Shown: positions 11,691-21,915, counted from the stretch's first letter. The stretch is 64,000 nucleotides of DNA from Chrysemys picta bellii (GCF_011386835.1 NC_088796.1:29963011-30027010); one strand, 5' to 3'. A program made the numbers and translations. The notes: a model not told the origin generated them from the letters alone.

Positions 11691-12143
11691 CCGGGAGGCC
11701 TCCTATCACCATAGTAACCTGGACCCCGCCGAGGCGGCGGGGGCAAAGCAAGTCCCGCCCCGGTGTCCTTAGGGTTAGCATCTAACGGGCATTAAATAGA
11801 ACAGAATTCTCCCACGTCACGCCACGTGGAATGGTTTCGGGCAGGGTTGTGGCGTGGGAGAAGCTTCAGGAAGGGCCATCTCTGTGCCAGCTGAACCCGT
11901 TCATAAGAGCAGGGCTGGATTTAGGGACGTGCGAGGCACGTGACTGCCTGTGGTGCAGAGCTCAGGGGGTGCCGGGCTCGGGGCGCTGCTTCTGTTGTTA
12001 GTGACAAAAGGGAAAATAGACTGAAGGAAAATGTTTCAGGTATAGATTCATTTTCACTAACCTCCTAGAATGTTCTGGACCTTTGTAAAAACAACGAGGA
12101 GTCCTTGCGGAACCTTAGAGACTAACACATTTATTTGGGCATA

Positions 12144-12174
12144 AGCTTTCGTGGGCTAAAACCTGCTTCATCAG
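12144..12174 (-). ncRNA. hammerhead ribozyme-like core, degenerate (copy A)
   Basis: On the minus strand CTGATGA (12174-12168) is followed by a disrupted stem II and then GAAA (12150-12147) and GCTTATGC. Both conserved core boxes are present, but stem II (GCAGGT/GCCCAC) no longer pairs well, so activity is unlikely. Confidence 0.5.
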
Positions 12175-12352
12175 ATGCAGGGAGTGGAAAATACAATAGG
12201 CAGGTATAAATATACAGCACATGAAAAGATGGGAGTTGCCTTACCTAGTGGGGGGGTCAGTGCTAACGAGGCCAATTCAATTAGGGTGGATGTGGCCCAT
12301 TCCCAACAATTGACAAGAAGGGGTGAATATCAACAGAGATCTGTGTTCATAC

Positions 12353-13138
12353 CAGGGGTGAAAGTAACTTAAAGGACTTACCGGTAAGCTGAGTATGTTG
12401 GAGTCCTGAGCGGGGGCGTGGCCCCCACCGGAAGAGGCGGGGCCTTTCAAGATTTAAAGGCCCTGGGGTGCCACCTGTGGCTGGGAGACCCAGGGCCTTT
12501 AAATCACCCCGGAGCTCCCAGCTGCAGAGACGGCTGGGAGTCCCGGAGCTCAGGGGTGAATTAAAAGGCCTGGGGGGCTGGCCACTGCGGTGCTTCAGGC
12601 CCTTTAAATCACCACGGGGGCCCTGCCGCCACTACCCCGGGGCGGCAGGGCTCCGGCGGTGATATAAAGGGCCCGGTGCTCCTGCCACTGCGGGGAGGCC
12701 CGGACCTTTTAAATCCCCTCCGTCAGACAGGCTCAGGCGGGGATTTAAAGGGCCCAGTGCTCCTACCCCTGCGGGGTAGCGGCGGCAGGGCTCCGGCGGT
12801 GATTTAAAGGGCCCGGAGCTCCGGCTGCTGCAGGGAGTCCTGGGCCCTTTAAAACGCTGCTGTAGCCCTGCTGCCACTGGGGTAGCGGCGGCAGGGCTCT
12901 GGCGGTGTTTTAAAGGGCCCGGGGCTCCCTGCAGTGGCCAAAGCTCCGGGCCCTTTAAATCCCTGCCCGAGCCCAGCTGTCGGAGCTGCGGCAGTGATTA
13001 AAGGGCTCAGGGCTCCCCGCAGCAGCTGGAGCCCTGGGCCCTTTAAATCACCGCCAGAGAAGCTGGTCTAGTCTGGCACAGTGTACCGGCTCTTGCCGGT
13101 ACGCCGGACCAGACCAGACTGGCTTATTTTCACCTCTA
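12353..13138. mobile_element. hAT foldback element with alternating TTTAAAGGGCCC units
   Basis: The termini are CAGGGGTGAAAGTAA and the reverse complement of TTATTTTCACCTCTA. The perfect 8-bp duplication GTTCATAC flanks it at 12345-12352 and 13139-13146, which is diagnostic of hAT transposition. The inside is about 65-70 percent GC. It holds about 13 copies of a TTTAAAGGGCCC-like word alternating between strands, with recurring GGCGGCAGGGCTCCGGCGGTG text. There is no transposase, so it is non-autonomous. The two ORFs inside (12468-12662, 12632-12877) are readings of the repeat units. It inserted into the centre of the Penelope-like element. Confidence 0.9.
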
Positions 13139-13377
13139 GTTCATACTCACCCCTTCTTGTCAACTATTGGGAATGGGCCACATCCACCATGATTGAACTG
13201 GCCTTGGTAGCACTACAAAAAGTAATTTCTCCTCTGTTGATATTCACCCCTTCTTGTCAATTGTTGGGAATGGGCCACATCCTCGTTAGCACTGACCCCC
13301 CAACTTGGTAAGGCAATGCCCATCTTTTCAAGTGCTGTATATTTATACCAGCCTACTCTATTTTCCACTCCATGCAT

Positions 13378-13413
13378 CTGATGAAGTGGACTATAGCCCA
13401 CAAAAGCTTATGC
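13378..13413 (+). ncRNA. hammerhead ribozyme-like core, mutated (copy B)
   Basis: CTGATGA (13378-13384) is followed by a nearly perfect stem II hairpin (GTGGAC, loop TATA, GCCCAC; one A-C mismatch). The GAAA box is changed to AAAA (13402-13405), and the stem III hairpin GC-TTAT-GC follows. Loss of the G in GAAA (core position G12) should abolish catalysis. Confidence 0.55.
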
Positions 13414-13902
13414 CCAAATAAATTTGTTAGTCTCTAAGGTGCCACAAGGACTCCTCGTTGTTTTTGCTGATACAGACTAACACGGCTACCCCTCTGAAAC
13501 CTGGACCTTTATAGAATTTCATGTAACCTTCCAGACTTTCTGAGAACTACATTTTCCTTGATCCTCCTAGATTGTTGTCAGACATGCCCCCGTGAGTATG
13601 TAAGGGGCAAGAAGTCACCTGTTAGTCAGTGAGATAGAAGAATGAAGTGATTTGAGAGCCCAGCTGTGATATCGTGAACCTTGTTTTATTGTGTAATTGT
13701 ACTTGTGTTTTAAGACATGAAGAATGTAAGTAGTGACTAATAAAGGACATATTTAATGAGATGCCAGAGATATCTATTGAATCCCTACCTATGCAACAAT
13801 ATAAAAGAACTACTGTTACTTCTTTTGCCTTGCTTAACACATAATATTTGATGATTTTCTAAGACTGAAGAACAGAGACTTTTGCTCTAAGGGTATATAA
13901 AC

Positions 13903-13943
13903 TTATAGCGCCCTGGAGGGAATGGGCAGGTGCCTGCCCTGGC
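13903..13943. repeat. 41-bp direct repeat, copy 2
   Basis: Second copy of the sequence at 10987-11027 (about 38 of 41 bases identical), in direct orientation and 2.9 kb away. It sits outside PAIP1, just 5' of a GC-rich repeat-like block. Confidence 0.8.
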
Positions 13944-13949
13944 CTATTA

Positions 13950-14510
13950 CTACGGTTCTGCATGTCCACACTACCTTCTTTGGGTTGGTGGTGCACATCC
14001 TCACCAGGAGCACTTCCACCAACCTAAGAGGGGCAGTGTGAGGAGCGGAGAGCCAGAACTCTCAGCTCCGCTAGCAGCTCCCGGCCGGAAGCCTGGCTGC
14101 CATACCCCCATCCTCCTTGGCTCCCTGCTGGGAATGGGGAAAGCCACCTGGAGCTTCTTGCCTCCCAGTTCCCCGCCAGGAGAGGGGTCCAGCCTTCTTG
14201 CCCTGGCTCGCAGCCGGGAGTAGGGTCCATTCTCACCCCGGTTCCCAGCTGGTAGTGGGGTCCAGCCACTCAACTCTCAGGGGGAGCAGGGGGCAGCTAG
14301 ACTCTACTTTCATTGTTACTTTCATTGGCTGTTAGCCCAAGTGTCTGCAGAGACACTGCATCGCCCTAACTTCACCAACATAAGCCCTACGCTTCTTCTG
14401 GAGGTGAAATTATTATGTTGGTGTAGTAGGGCATTTACATCATCGGGATAAGACTGTAGTATAGACACTAACATATTCAGTGAACATAAGCTGCCTTACG
14501 TAGACCAGGC
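13950..14510. mobile_element. GC-rich non-autonomous DNA element, ends unclear
   Basis: The block contains tandem-like units around GCTGGGAATGGGG and CCAGCTGGTAGTGGGGTCCAGCC at 14110-14280. It ends with the word ACGTAGACCAGGCC near 14500, whose reverse complement (GGCCTGGTCTACGT) resembles the GGYCTGGTCTACAC termini of other MITEs in the window. The left terminus is not clear and no TSD was found. The overlapping ORFs at 13930-14335 in both strands are products of the tandem GC-rich units. Confidence 0.45.
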
Positions 14511-15131
14511 CTACTACTGTCTGTTTTCCCTTGTAGAAAATAAAAGATGCTCCCAAAGAAGCCTTTAGGAGTTCAGTATAGGAAGTGAAAAGCTCAAGTG
14601 CAATCTAGTTTACAGCAAGGGGTAAATTTGATGGGAAAATATCTGAATCAGAACCACCATGGGTGCCAGGTGAATCCCCTCCTTTTGGGGAGGCTAGCCC
14701 ACCAGCCCCACCCCTTTCACCCGAGGCCCTGCCTGCCAGAGCACCGAGCCTCGCCCCGTAGCTGGAGGAGCCCCAAGCCCCCCCACCCCTGTTAAACCCC
14801 CAATGGGTTAGGAGAGAAGCCAGGAAGTAAATTCCCGCTATCTCCTACAGGTACCCCTTGATCTGTATCTGATCACCGGTAGCAATCCTCTTCCCTCACC
14901 CCCAGACCTTCCCACTGAAGGAAGAGCACTAGACAATTAATGGGGTGCAAACAATAAGATTTATTAAAATAACTCAGTACAGTAAAAGCTGTGTTATCCG
15001 GCACTTTATCAACCGGAAAGCTCTATTAACCGGCATTTCTGATATCTCCCAATACAAATCTTCAATCTAGTAACTGAAACTAGTATACTGCCCAGGAGGT
15101 TATGCAATAGCACATTCTGCACTCTACTTTT

Positions 15132-15338
15132 ATGCAAAAGAGGCAGAAGACAAGTAAGCAAGCTGATATCAGGGGTTTATTCAAAAAAGCAGCTTCCAGG
15201 GTGAGTCATAGGGTCATTATAGATTCAGCCCAATCTCCTACACCTTCTACATCTACAACGATATTTGATGTTGATAATGATGACCCTGAGGCACTGCAAG
15301 ATCCTGAAGTGCCTTCTGAATCATCAAAGAAAGATTAA
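15132..15338 (+). pseudogene. Tigger transposase C-terminal remnant
   Basis: The reading frame encodes 68 residues beginning [19 protein letters not shown] and ending in a Ser/Pro/Thr- and Asp/Glu-rich tail (PTPSTSTT...DDPEAL). This is the type of low-complexity acidic tail found at the end of Tigger transposases. The DDE catalytic core is absent. It cannot encode an active enzyme, and the family is inferred mainly from the surrounding TIRs. Confidence 0.55.
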
Positions 15339-15552
15339 ATTATGTTCAGTCTAGTTTTAGTGTTGTGTATTTTTAATTATCTGGGTGTTGCACTGCCCAT
15401 AGTGATATGTAGTGTCATAAGAACCTACTCTATAGAAAACTTTACTTGTATATGACTAAGTGTTTCAAAAAACCAAACACTGCAGTGCAGTATTACTACT
15501 GGATTGGTGAGTACCTGTATACTATTTTATACTTTATTATTTTTATTTTTTT

Positions 15553-15732
15553 AAATGGAGATATCCCATCTCCTAGAACTGGAAGGGACCTTGAAAGGTC
15601 ATGGAGTCCAGCCCCCTGCCTTCACTAGCAGGACCAAGTACTGATTTTGCCCCAGACCCCCCAAGCATTGAACTCACAAACCTGGATTTAGCAGGCCAAT
15701 GCTCAAACCACTGAGCTATCCCTCCCCCCTAA
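15553..15732 (-). mobile_element. CryI-type tRNA-derived SINE (turtle)
   Basis: Read on the minus strand, the element starts GGGGGGAGGGATAGCTCAGTGG (A box TAGCTCAGTGG at 15718-15708) and continues with a B-box-like GTTTGTGAGTTCAATG (15681-15666). It ends with the LINE-like tail GGTCCCTTCCAGTTCTAGGA and GATGGGATATCTCC. This is the layout of the tRNA-Lys-derived CryI SINE family known from cryptodiran turtles. It is inserted within the Tigger-like element. It is the best single marker for the organism group. Confidence 0.85.
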
Positions 15733-15861
15733 TTATTGTATTCTAATTCTTTGAAAATTGGTAATCCATTGGTAAGTATAACTTAGTTAACCGGAATTTT
15801 TGACTAACCGTCATCCCCCTATTCTCCCCCCAACATGCTGGATAACAAAGCTTTTACTGTA

Positions 15862-16324
15862 GTTAACACACAAATTTGGCATGAAGTCAGGACCCCTAAA
15901 CTACAAATGGGTTAACAAGATAAACAGGTAACTGTACATCATCATTTCACGGGGATATCAAGAGTGGAACAGGGATGCCACAACAGGATCGAGACCATGG
16001 CTGGAACAGAAAGGGAAGAGGACCACAAACTGGACGATGAGGATCAGGAACAATGACACCAGCTCAGGAACTCACAAACAGGTATGTTGATCTTCTTTCT
16101 TGGTGTTGTTCTGCAGCCACTGGGCTGCCTCTGGGACGGACAGCACACTTCACAGGGCGTGCTGGGCTTTTATGCTCTCCTGTTACTAGGCAGGCTATTC
16201 CCAAGTCACATGACACAATTTTCCTACTCTTACTGAACAAGGGTGGCAACTGACGAACAAGAAGGGGGTTGAGAGGGTTGAGTGGCTGGACCCCTTACAG
16301 TCTCATCCTTGTTGACGTGATAAC
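15862..16324. other. unclassified, possibly 3' end of the endogenous retrovirus
   Basis: This lies between the Tigger element and the env remnant. It contains no convincing gene. By position it should be the 3' untranslated part or LTR of the minus-strand retrovirus, but I could not find a matching LTR terminus. Confidence 0.35.
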
Positions 16325-16684
16325 TTAGTTATCATAGTTGACACCACTTTGGTTTCTGTAGAGGGTTTTTAACTTCCTCTTTATCCAGCAGATTGTTGTA
16401 ATTATTGGAACTATCAAGCCAAATTGTATTATTAAAATAATGACAAATGGGTGGATCAGCACACTCCACACTTCCTTGAAGTTGGTGGGACTGAAAAACA
16501 AGCTTTCCCACCAGTGAGAGTAAGATTTCTCCCTTTGCATCCTTTTGAGGATTTTTTCTATCTTTTTAGTGGAGTGGTGCATAGTGAGCATCACATTTTT
16601 ACCTTGTGCCTTCACTTCTTTAAGGTGCTGTTTTAAACTTGGGTGCTCTATTAACTGTTTTAGCATAGATGTGAATCCAATCAA
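16325..16684 (-). pseudogene. endogenous retrovirus env, transmembrane subunit remnant
   Basis: A 119-codon open frame encodes a coiled-coil-like region and a tryptophan-rich membrane-proximal stretch (SHWWESLFFSP). A long hydrophobic membrane span (IHPFVIILIIQFGLIVPIITTI, positions about 77-98) and a short basic cytoplasmic tail (KRKLKTLYRNQ) follow. This is the layout of the C-terminal end of a retroviral envelope transmembrane subunit. The surface subunit and cleavage site are not contiguous with it, so the copy is incomplete. It shares orientation with the gag-pol remnants to the right, from which it is separated by later insertions. Confidence 0.7.
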
Positions 16685-16928
16685 TTTGGGGGTAAATACA
16701 TGTTTATATATAACACATAGGCAACATGAACATCTTGCACAGAAACATTTTTAAACACAAAGTCAATGTCACACTTCTGTATAGCGTATACATGATACAA
16801 ACATAAATTGACATGGTGATTATGATTGACATTATAAAAGAAATTAACCAAGCAACAGGTACACCAGCTTCGAACACATATGCAGTGGTTATTTACAAAA
16901 ACAATGAATGAGCTATTACTAATACTAT
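16685..16928. other. env-adjacent sequence, unclassified
   Basis: This lies directly upstream (minus strand) of the env remnant, so it may be decayed env. The minus-strand ORF at 16681-16992 has no recognisable motif. Confidence 0.3.
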
Positions 16929-18507
16929 AGGCGCCGACTTCCCCTCTGCCCGGTGGGTGCGTGACACCCCCCACCTCTTCCCGCCCCTGCACTGCCCTCG
17001 CCCCGCCGCCATTCCACCCCTTCTCCCAAGTCCCTGCCCCTTCTCTGTCTCCTCTCCTGAGTGCGCCATGTCCCCGCTCCTCCTCCTCCGGGAAAGTCCT
17101 AAGCGCCGTCTGTGACGTTGTGCGGTCTATATGGTTTTATAAAAACATGATAATAAGTGAATATAATGTAACTCGGATAGTTTTAGAAAAATATGGTAAT
17201 AAGTGAATATAACGTAACTGGGATATGCTTCATGCAAAAGGTCTCTTGTAAGGTATCATTACAAAGCTTATAATCTACTGAGTATGATCATCTGCTTTGT
17301 ATAAATGTACCACTCTTGTATCTAAAACTAGAAATATAAAATATAACTCTGAGGGCCTATTGTAATTATGTAAAGTGTGGGCCATTAATGATGGTTTGGA
17401 ATCTTGATGACTCCCATTAACAAGGACCATTATCCGCAGATGGCTGTGTTTACCTGTGAGTCTTCCTGTATACCTGTGTGCTGGCAAGTGGGCAATGAAG
17501 TCTTGCAGTGATATGTGATCATGTCACCTGAACTGGAATCCATCTTTAACTTGGTGCTTTTCCAGTGAGGGGGGGTGGAAACCCAGAGGGACAAAGGGTT
17601 CCTGCCTTATGCAAAAGATATATAAAGGAGTGGAACAGAACAAAAGAGGGAGAGGAGCCATCATGAAGAATCCCCTAGCTATCACCTGAGCTGGAACAAG
17701 AGCTGTACCAGTGGAAAGAATTGTGCCCAGGCCTGGAAGGTGTCCAGCCTGAGAAAAAACTTACTGAAGCATCTCTGAGGGTGAGATTATCTGTATTCAG
17801 TTTGATTAGACATAGAACAAAGTAAGTCACCAAACAAAATAAAATAAAATGCGCAAATCTGTCTGTTACTACTTGGAACCACTTAAATCCTACTTTCTGT
17901 ATTTAATAAAATCACTTTTTATTCATTAACTCAGAGTATGTATTAATACCTGGGGGAGCAAACAACTGTGCATATCTCTCTATCAGTGTTATAGAGGGCG
18001 AACAATCTATGAGTTTACCCTGTATAAGCTTTATACAGGGTAAAACGGATTTATTTGGGTTTAGACCCCATTGGGAGTTGGGCATCTGAGTGCTATAGAC
18101 AAGCACACTTCTGTGAGCTGTTTTCAGGTAAACTTGCAGCTTTGGGACAAGTGATTCAGACCCTGGGTCTGTGTTGGAGAAGACGGGAGTGTCTGGCTCA
18201 GCAAGACAGGGTGTTGGAGTCCTGAGCTGGCAGGGAAAACAGGAACAGAGGTAGTCTTGGTACAATGGGTGGCAGCTCCCAAGGGGGGGTTCTGTGATCC
18301 AACCCGTCCTACCTCCAAACAGCAGTTAGGCACAGGGGGGCGGGAAATGCTGGGAGGGAGGAGGAGGAGTGGGGATGCGGCTCTCTTGAAGTGGGGGGGG
18401 GGAGGAGGCGAGGCAGGGGGAGCTTGGCTGCCAATGGGTGCCGAGCACCCGCTAATTTTTCCCTGTGGGTGCTCCAGCCTTGGAGCACCCACGGAGTCGG
18501 TGCCTAT
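16929..18507. mobile_element. inverted-repeat DNA element interrupted by a solo LTR
   Basis: The left end reads TATAGGCGCCGACTTCC and the right end is its near reverse complement (GGAGTCGGTGCCTAT). Inside these termini the left part (16945-17110) is C-rich and the right part (18309-18490) is G-rich, as expected for the two halves of a MITE. A 1.2-kb LTR sits between them. No exact TSD was found. The whole unit lies inside the region of the decayed retrovirus env. Confidence 0.65.
17111..18303 (+). mobile_element. solo LTR, copy 1
   Basis: The LTR starts TGTGACGTTGTGCGGTC and is highly similar, over about 1.15 kb, to 33546-34693. It contains a TATA-like box near 17618-17626, preceded by GCAAAAGATA, and a polyadenylation signal AATAAA (17905-17910). 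Its right end stops at ...GATCCAAC or ...CCCGT, so the terminal ACA seen in copy 2 is missing. CCGTC before the left end (17106-17110) recurs at 18304-18308 as a possible 5-bp TSD. Bases 17816-17858 are inverted relative to copy 2. No internal retroviral genes are attached. Confidence 0.85.
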
Positions 18508-18690
18508 GATTACTACCTGGCTGGAGATTGTAGTGACGCTTCCCTTGGTCCAAATTCTTGCAAATCAAACCATTCTGGTAGGGTCTTAACAACTTAACTT
18601 CATATCCTAGACTGCTCAGGAGATTTAATGAGGAGGTCACTGGCTGGCTCAGCGAGGCCACATCATGCCCCATTCTACTGATTTTTCCAT
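18452..18690 (-). pseudogene. retroviral env fragment (second piece)
   Basis: The minus strand has an env-like open stretch (SRMGHDVASLSQ...LNLLSSLGYEVKLLRPYQNG) next to the inverted-repeat element that split the gene. Identity as env is inferred from position between pol and the transmembrane remnant. The 3' part of this frame already runs into the MITE end. Confidence is low because no diagnostic motif is visible. Confidence 0.35.
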
Positions 18691-18849
18691 CCAGGCTGCT
18701 GGCATCAATTTAATTTAAGATGTCCCCTCCTAATACCTTTGCTACGGTATCTCTCTTGACCCTCTTTGGCTTGGGCAAGATGCTTTGACCCACATTTCCC
18801 ATCTTGAGATCAGTGTTTGGACATACGGTGCTCATCTAGGTTCACTACT

Positions 18850-19030
18850 GCTTACTGCCACTTGCAAAGGTGTGGGTTGGGACCCCAAAGTGGGTTGCAA
18901 CCTCATTTTAATGGGGTCGCCAGGGCTGGCTTAGACTTGTTGAGGTCCAGGGCTGAAGCCGAAGCCCAAGCCTCACTGTCCAGGGCCAAAGTTCAAGCCC
19001 GGGGTCAAAGCCCAAGGTGAACTGCCCCTT
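18850..19030. repeat. short tandem-like repeat with AAGCCC units
   Basis: The text alternates GGTTGGGACCCCAAAGTGGG with a series of AAGCCGAAGCCCAAGCC / AAGTTCAAGCCC / AAAGCCCAAGG units. It appears to be a fragment of a non-autonomous DNA element with an internal tandem array. Ends are not defined. Confidence 0.45.
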
Positions 19031-19034
19031 TTGT

Positions 19035-19240
19035 CTGGGCTTGCTTTAAGCCCTGAGGATACATTTTCAACCTATATACATGAAATTATAACCTATAACA
19101 TCACTATAACAACAATGCTCAGTACATCATGAGCCTTCCAAAGACACCCGACATAACAAACTTTGCATTGGATACTAAACAATCATTTTACAAGGATGAA
19201 CATGGGCGTGCTGGGTGTTCCCCTGAGGTACAGAGTGTCA
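19035..19240 (-). mobile_element. retroviral LTR-like fragment
   Basis: Read on the minus strand the fragment starts TGACACTCTGTACCTCAGGG. The same kind of start (TGTGACATTCTGTACCTTGG) is found at 29205 on the minus strand, so both look like 5' ends of related LTRs. It is truncated by the repeat at its left. Confidence 0.4.
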
Positions 19241-19471
19241 AAGGGGCCTCTCTTGTGTAAAGTTGTAACACAAAATATATGCCCTCCCAGAGTCTATTTT
19301 CAGTAACATTTACATCTTCTTCTATGTTACAAAAGTAGTGTGTTCTCCCTCTTTTATGTATAGCAGAACACATTTAGCAATCCACATACACAAATAAAAC
19401 ATATATATAGCACAATTTATTGTTTCCTTTGAGGACCAGCGCATCAAAGAATTACTATACATTCTGGTTGC

Positions 19472-19590
19472 TCAAGTTACAGCTCCTTTCCAATTCCTGA
19501 ACTGAGAGGAATGGAACCACTTAAGGATTTTCCTCCTCTTTTCTTTCAGCTTGACTTGGTATAGAGTTGGGCTAGCCTTGTTGGCTATGG
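19472..19590 (-). pseudogene. retroviral pol (integrase) C-terminal tail, split off by a hAT insertion
   Basis: The frame VAIANKASPTLYQVKLKEKR...KWFHSSQFRNWKGAVT continues the integrase C-terminal domain that ends at 23041 on the other side of a 3.4-kb hAT element. The hAT target duplication lies exactly at the break, which shows the two parts were once joined. This tail corresponds to the last strands of the integrase DNA-binding domain. Confidence 0.7.
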
Positions 19591-20339
19591 CTACCTGACA
19601 GGGTGGATAAAAATCAATGATTTTTTTTATTGAAATCAGATTTTTTTGATTTTTTTCCCTCAAAAAGCATTTTATCTAAAGATATCTTTGAGCTATAATG
19701 CATCTTAATTAAAACTCTCTCATCATGGAATAGGGATAATAAATTCCAATTCTATAGTATAAGAATATATTCATGTAATGTTTAAGAAAAGTTTTGTAAA
19801 TGAGTTCTAATAGTTCATGGATTAGGGACCCAATCTTATGGGGTTCCAGGGGCTGCTGTATAGATTTAGGTTAATCTTTCTGTCTTCCCAGTGGGACTCA
19901 GTGCTCAGTCTAGAAGATACCATCAGAGATGCTTAGTTCTGTGGATTTGTGTCTCCAGAGATAACATGCTTGCTAACAGCAAAAATGTTTTTAAAAATAA
20001 TAGAGAGGTGAGAAATAACAGACCTCAACCCTATTGTCCCTCTGCAGATTTGTGTTCCCTTACCTCTCTCTAAAAGTGCAAAGTTTCAAAAAGTTCAATG
20101 AATAGAAGACTGTTGGGGAAGGAATAGATCTAGACAAGGAGACGAAATCTAGAGATAAATGTGAGAAGGGAGGGACAGGCAGTAGAAACAGAAGTGAAAC
20201 TGTTTGAGCAGCATATTCCAGAATTCTTGATGTCTTTCTGAGTGTAGCCATCATTGATTTGAGATCTACCATACCATTCTCACTAGAAGGGAAAATCTAT
20301 AATGGCAGCAGACCGTAAAAGAGACCTAGTTTAGGAATA

Positions 20340-21915
20340 TTTTAATGAAGTTCCTCTACCTATGGTTAAGACAGGCATGAGTGCAAAATGCAAACAGTGC
20401 AACAACGAAATGCAAGGCCTGGTTGCCTGAATGAAACATCATGAGAAGTGCTCCTTCTCAGGAGGAAGCCGCGTTGATGATGATGAAAGGAACATGTTTG
20501 AACATGCAGGATCTTCAGGTTGGTAAACGTTTTTATTTCACACTTCTTTTCTTAAGGACTGCCTGTCTTCCTTCTGGACTATTCTTGAATTCTCATATTT
20601 GAGCAAAAAAAATGTAGTCATTTCTCTATGGTACTATCATTTTAGATGCAGTTGTGATAAAAAAAATTAGCTGAAAGAGGCAGATCTTTTTACAATTTCA
20701 CCTTTAAAGTAGTACTGAGTGTCAGTGAATGCAATGAGTAATATGAAATGAGCAGTATGGTAATAATAAATAATAATAATAATTAAATAACTGCATTGAC
20801 TTATTTTGTTTAGGAGACTCCATCCTCAACATACAGGATTCTGAAGACTATCTACCTACAAGATCACCATCATATTCTATAGTTTCAGAGTTATCTGCCA
20901 ATAACAGTGTTTCAGTCACATCATGTATGTCACATAGCCATAGTATATCATCTGTAGCAAAAAAACAAACAAACAAACGAGGTAATTGTTGCATAAACAA
21001 ACCGGGCAATTTTTTCATCAAACTCTCCTTTCCCTATGATTGAGAACCCACACTTCATTAACATGGTTCAGTCATTAAGACCAGGATACAGTCCACCCAA
21101 CAGAACAGATGTTGCAGGCAAATTGCTGGATAAAGTGTATGAAAGAAATTGAGCAGTGTACAAAAGGTCTAGAGGGTAAAATTGTTAGCCTGAGTCTTGA
21201 TGGGTAGAGCAACGTCCACAATGATCCTATTGTATGTGCTTGTGTGACAGAAGAAGAAGGGAATGTGTTTCTTACACAAACAATTGATACATCAGGAAAT
21301 GCACACACAGCAGAACATTTAAAAGAAGTAGCAGTAAAAGCTATAACAAACTAAAAAAAAAATTCAAATGTCTAGTACACAGCTTGGTCACAGACAATGC
21401 TGCAAGTGTACCCAAACTGAGAAGACATTATTTAGAAGAGAGTCCCAAGCTAATAATATACGGTTGCAGTGCTCATTTGATGCACCTCCTAGCCAAAAAC
21501 TTCAGTGTTCCAGAAATAAAGGCTAATGTCGTTGAAATTGCAAAATACTTCAATAACAGCCACTTTGCAGCAGCTGCTCTGAAAAAAGTGGGAGGACCAA
21601 GCTAACTCTCCCACAAGACGTGCGATGGAACTCAGTAGTGGACTGTTTTGAGCACTATATCAAGAACTGGCCTAATCTGATGACAGTTTGTGAACAAAAT
21701 TGTGAAAAAATAGATGGCACTGTCACAGTCAAAGTTCTCAACATTAGGCTTAAGAGAAATGTTGAACACATGCTGAGTACCCTGAAGCCTATTTCCCTAC
21801 ATTTTGTTCAAGGCTACAGAAATAGCTGTTTTATTGCTGACGCTGTTGAAATTTGGAATGTACTGAGTGAGATCTTAAAAAGAGAAATATGCAATGACAG
21901 AGTTAAATTACAAGC

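Larger units (their letters stand above)
11100..11770 (-). promoter_or_regulatory. PAIP1: PAIP1 CpG-rich promoter, 5'UTR and exon 1 region
   Basis: This GC- and CpG-rich block surrounds the PAIP1 start codon. The 5' part of the transcript is expected between about 11528 and 11690; no TATA box is obvious, as is usual for a housekeeping CpG-island promoter. Upstream of the ATG are a CTCF-type motif (11677-11690) and, at about 11707-11718, the string CACCATAGTAACC, similar to an RFX X-box half. The exact transcription start cannot be read from sequence alone. Confidence 0.7.
12088..13500. mobile_element. Penelope-like inverted element with a hAT element inside
   Basis: The outer arms, about 12088-12344 and 13147-13500, are inverted copies of one sequence containing ACAACGAGGAGTCCTTG, CATAAGCTTT, TATACAGCAC and CATTCCCAACAATTGACAAG. 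The flanks CTGGACCTTTGTA (12075-12087) and CTGGACCTTTATA (13501-13513) form a 13-bp target duplication with one mismatch, a size that fits a retroelement rather than a DNA transposon. Both arms carry hammerhead-ribozyme-like core sequence. A hAT element (12353-13138) later inserted in the middle. Assignment to Penelope-like elements rests on the inverted layout, TSD size and hammerhead core; no reverse transcriptase is left. Confidence 0.7.
14980..15859 (+). mobile_element. Tigger/pogo-type DNA transposon remnant
   Basis: The element begins CAGTAAAAGCTGTGTTATCC and ends with the reverse-complementary GGATAACAAAGCTTTTACTG, with TA on each side (14978-14979, 15860-15861). These ends and the TA target are typical of Tigger elements of the Tc1/mariner superfamily. 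Most of the transposase gene is deleted; only a C-terminal remnant is left. A CryI-type SINE has inserted in the right half. Confidence 0.88.

Noticed and set aside
11203..11772. Long plus-strand ORFs (up to 189 codons) opposite PAIP1 exon 1
   Set aside because: They are shadows of a CpG-rich promoter and exon on the other strand, with Arg/Pro/Gly composition and no family resemblance.
16929..18507. Considered as a complete LTR retrotransposon with two LTRs together with 33546-34693
   Set aside because: The two LTRs have different flanking duplications (CCGTC and CCGAC) and no shared internal region, so they are independent solo LTRs.
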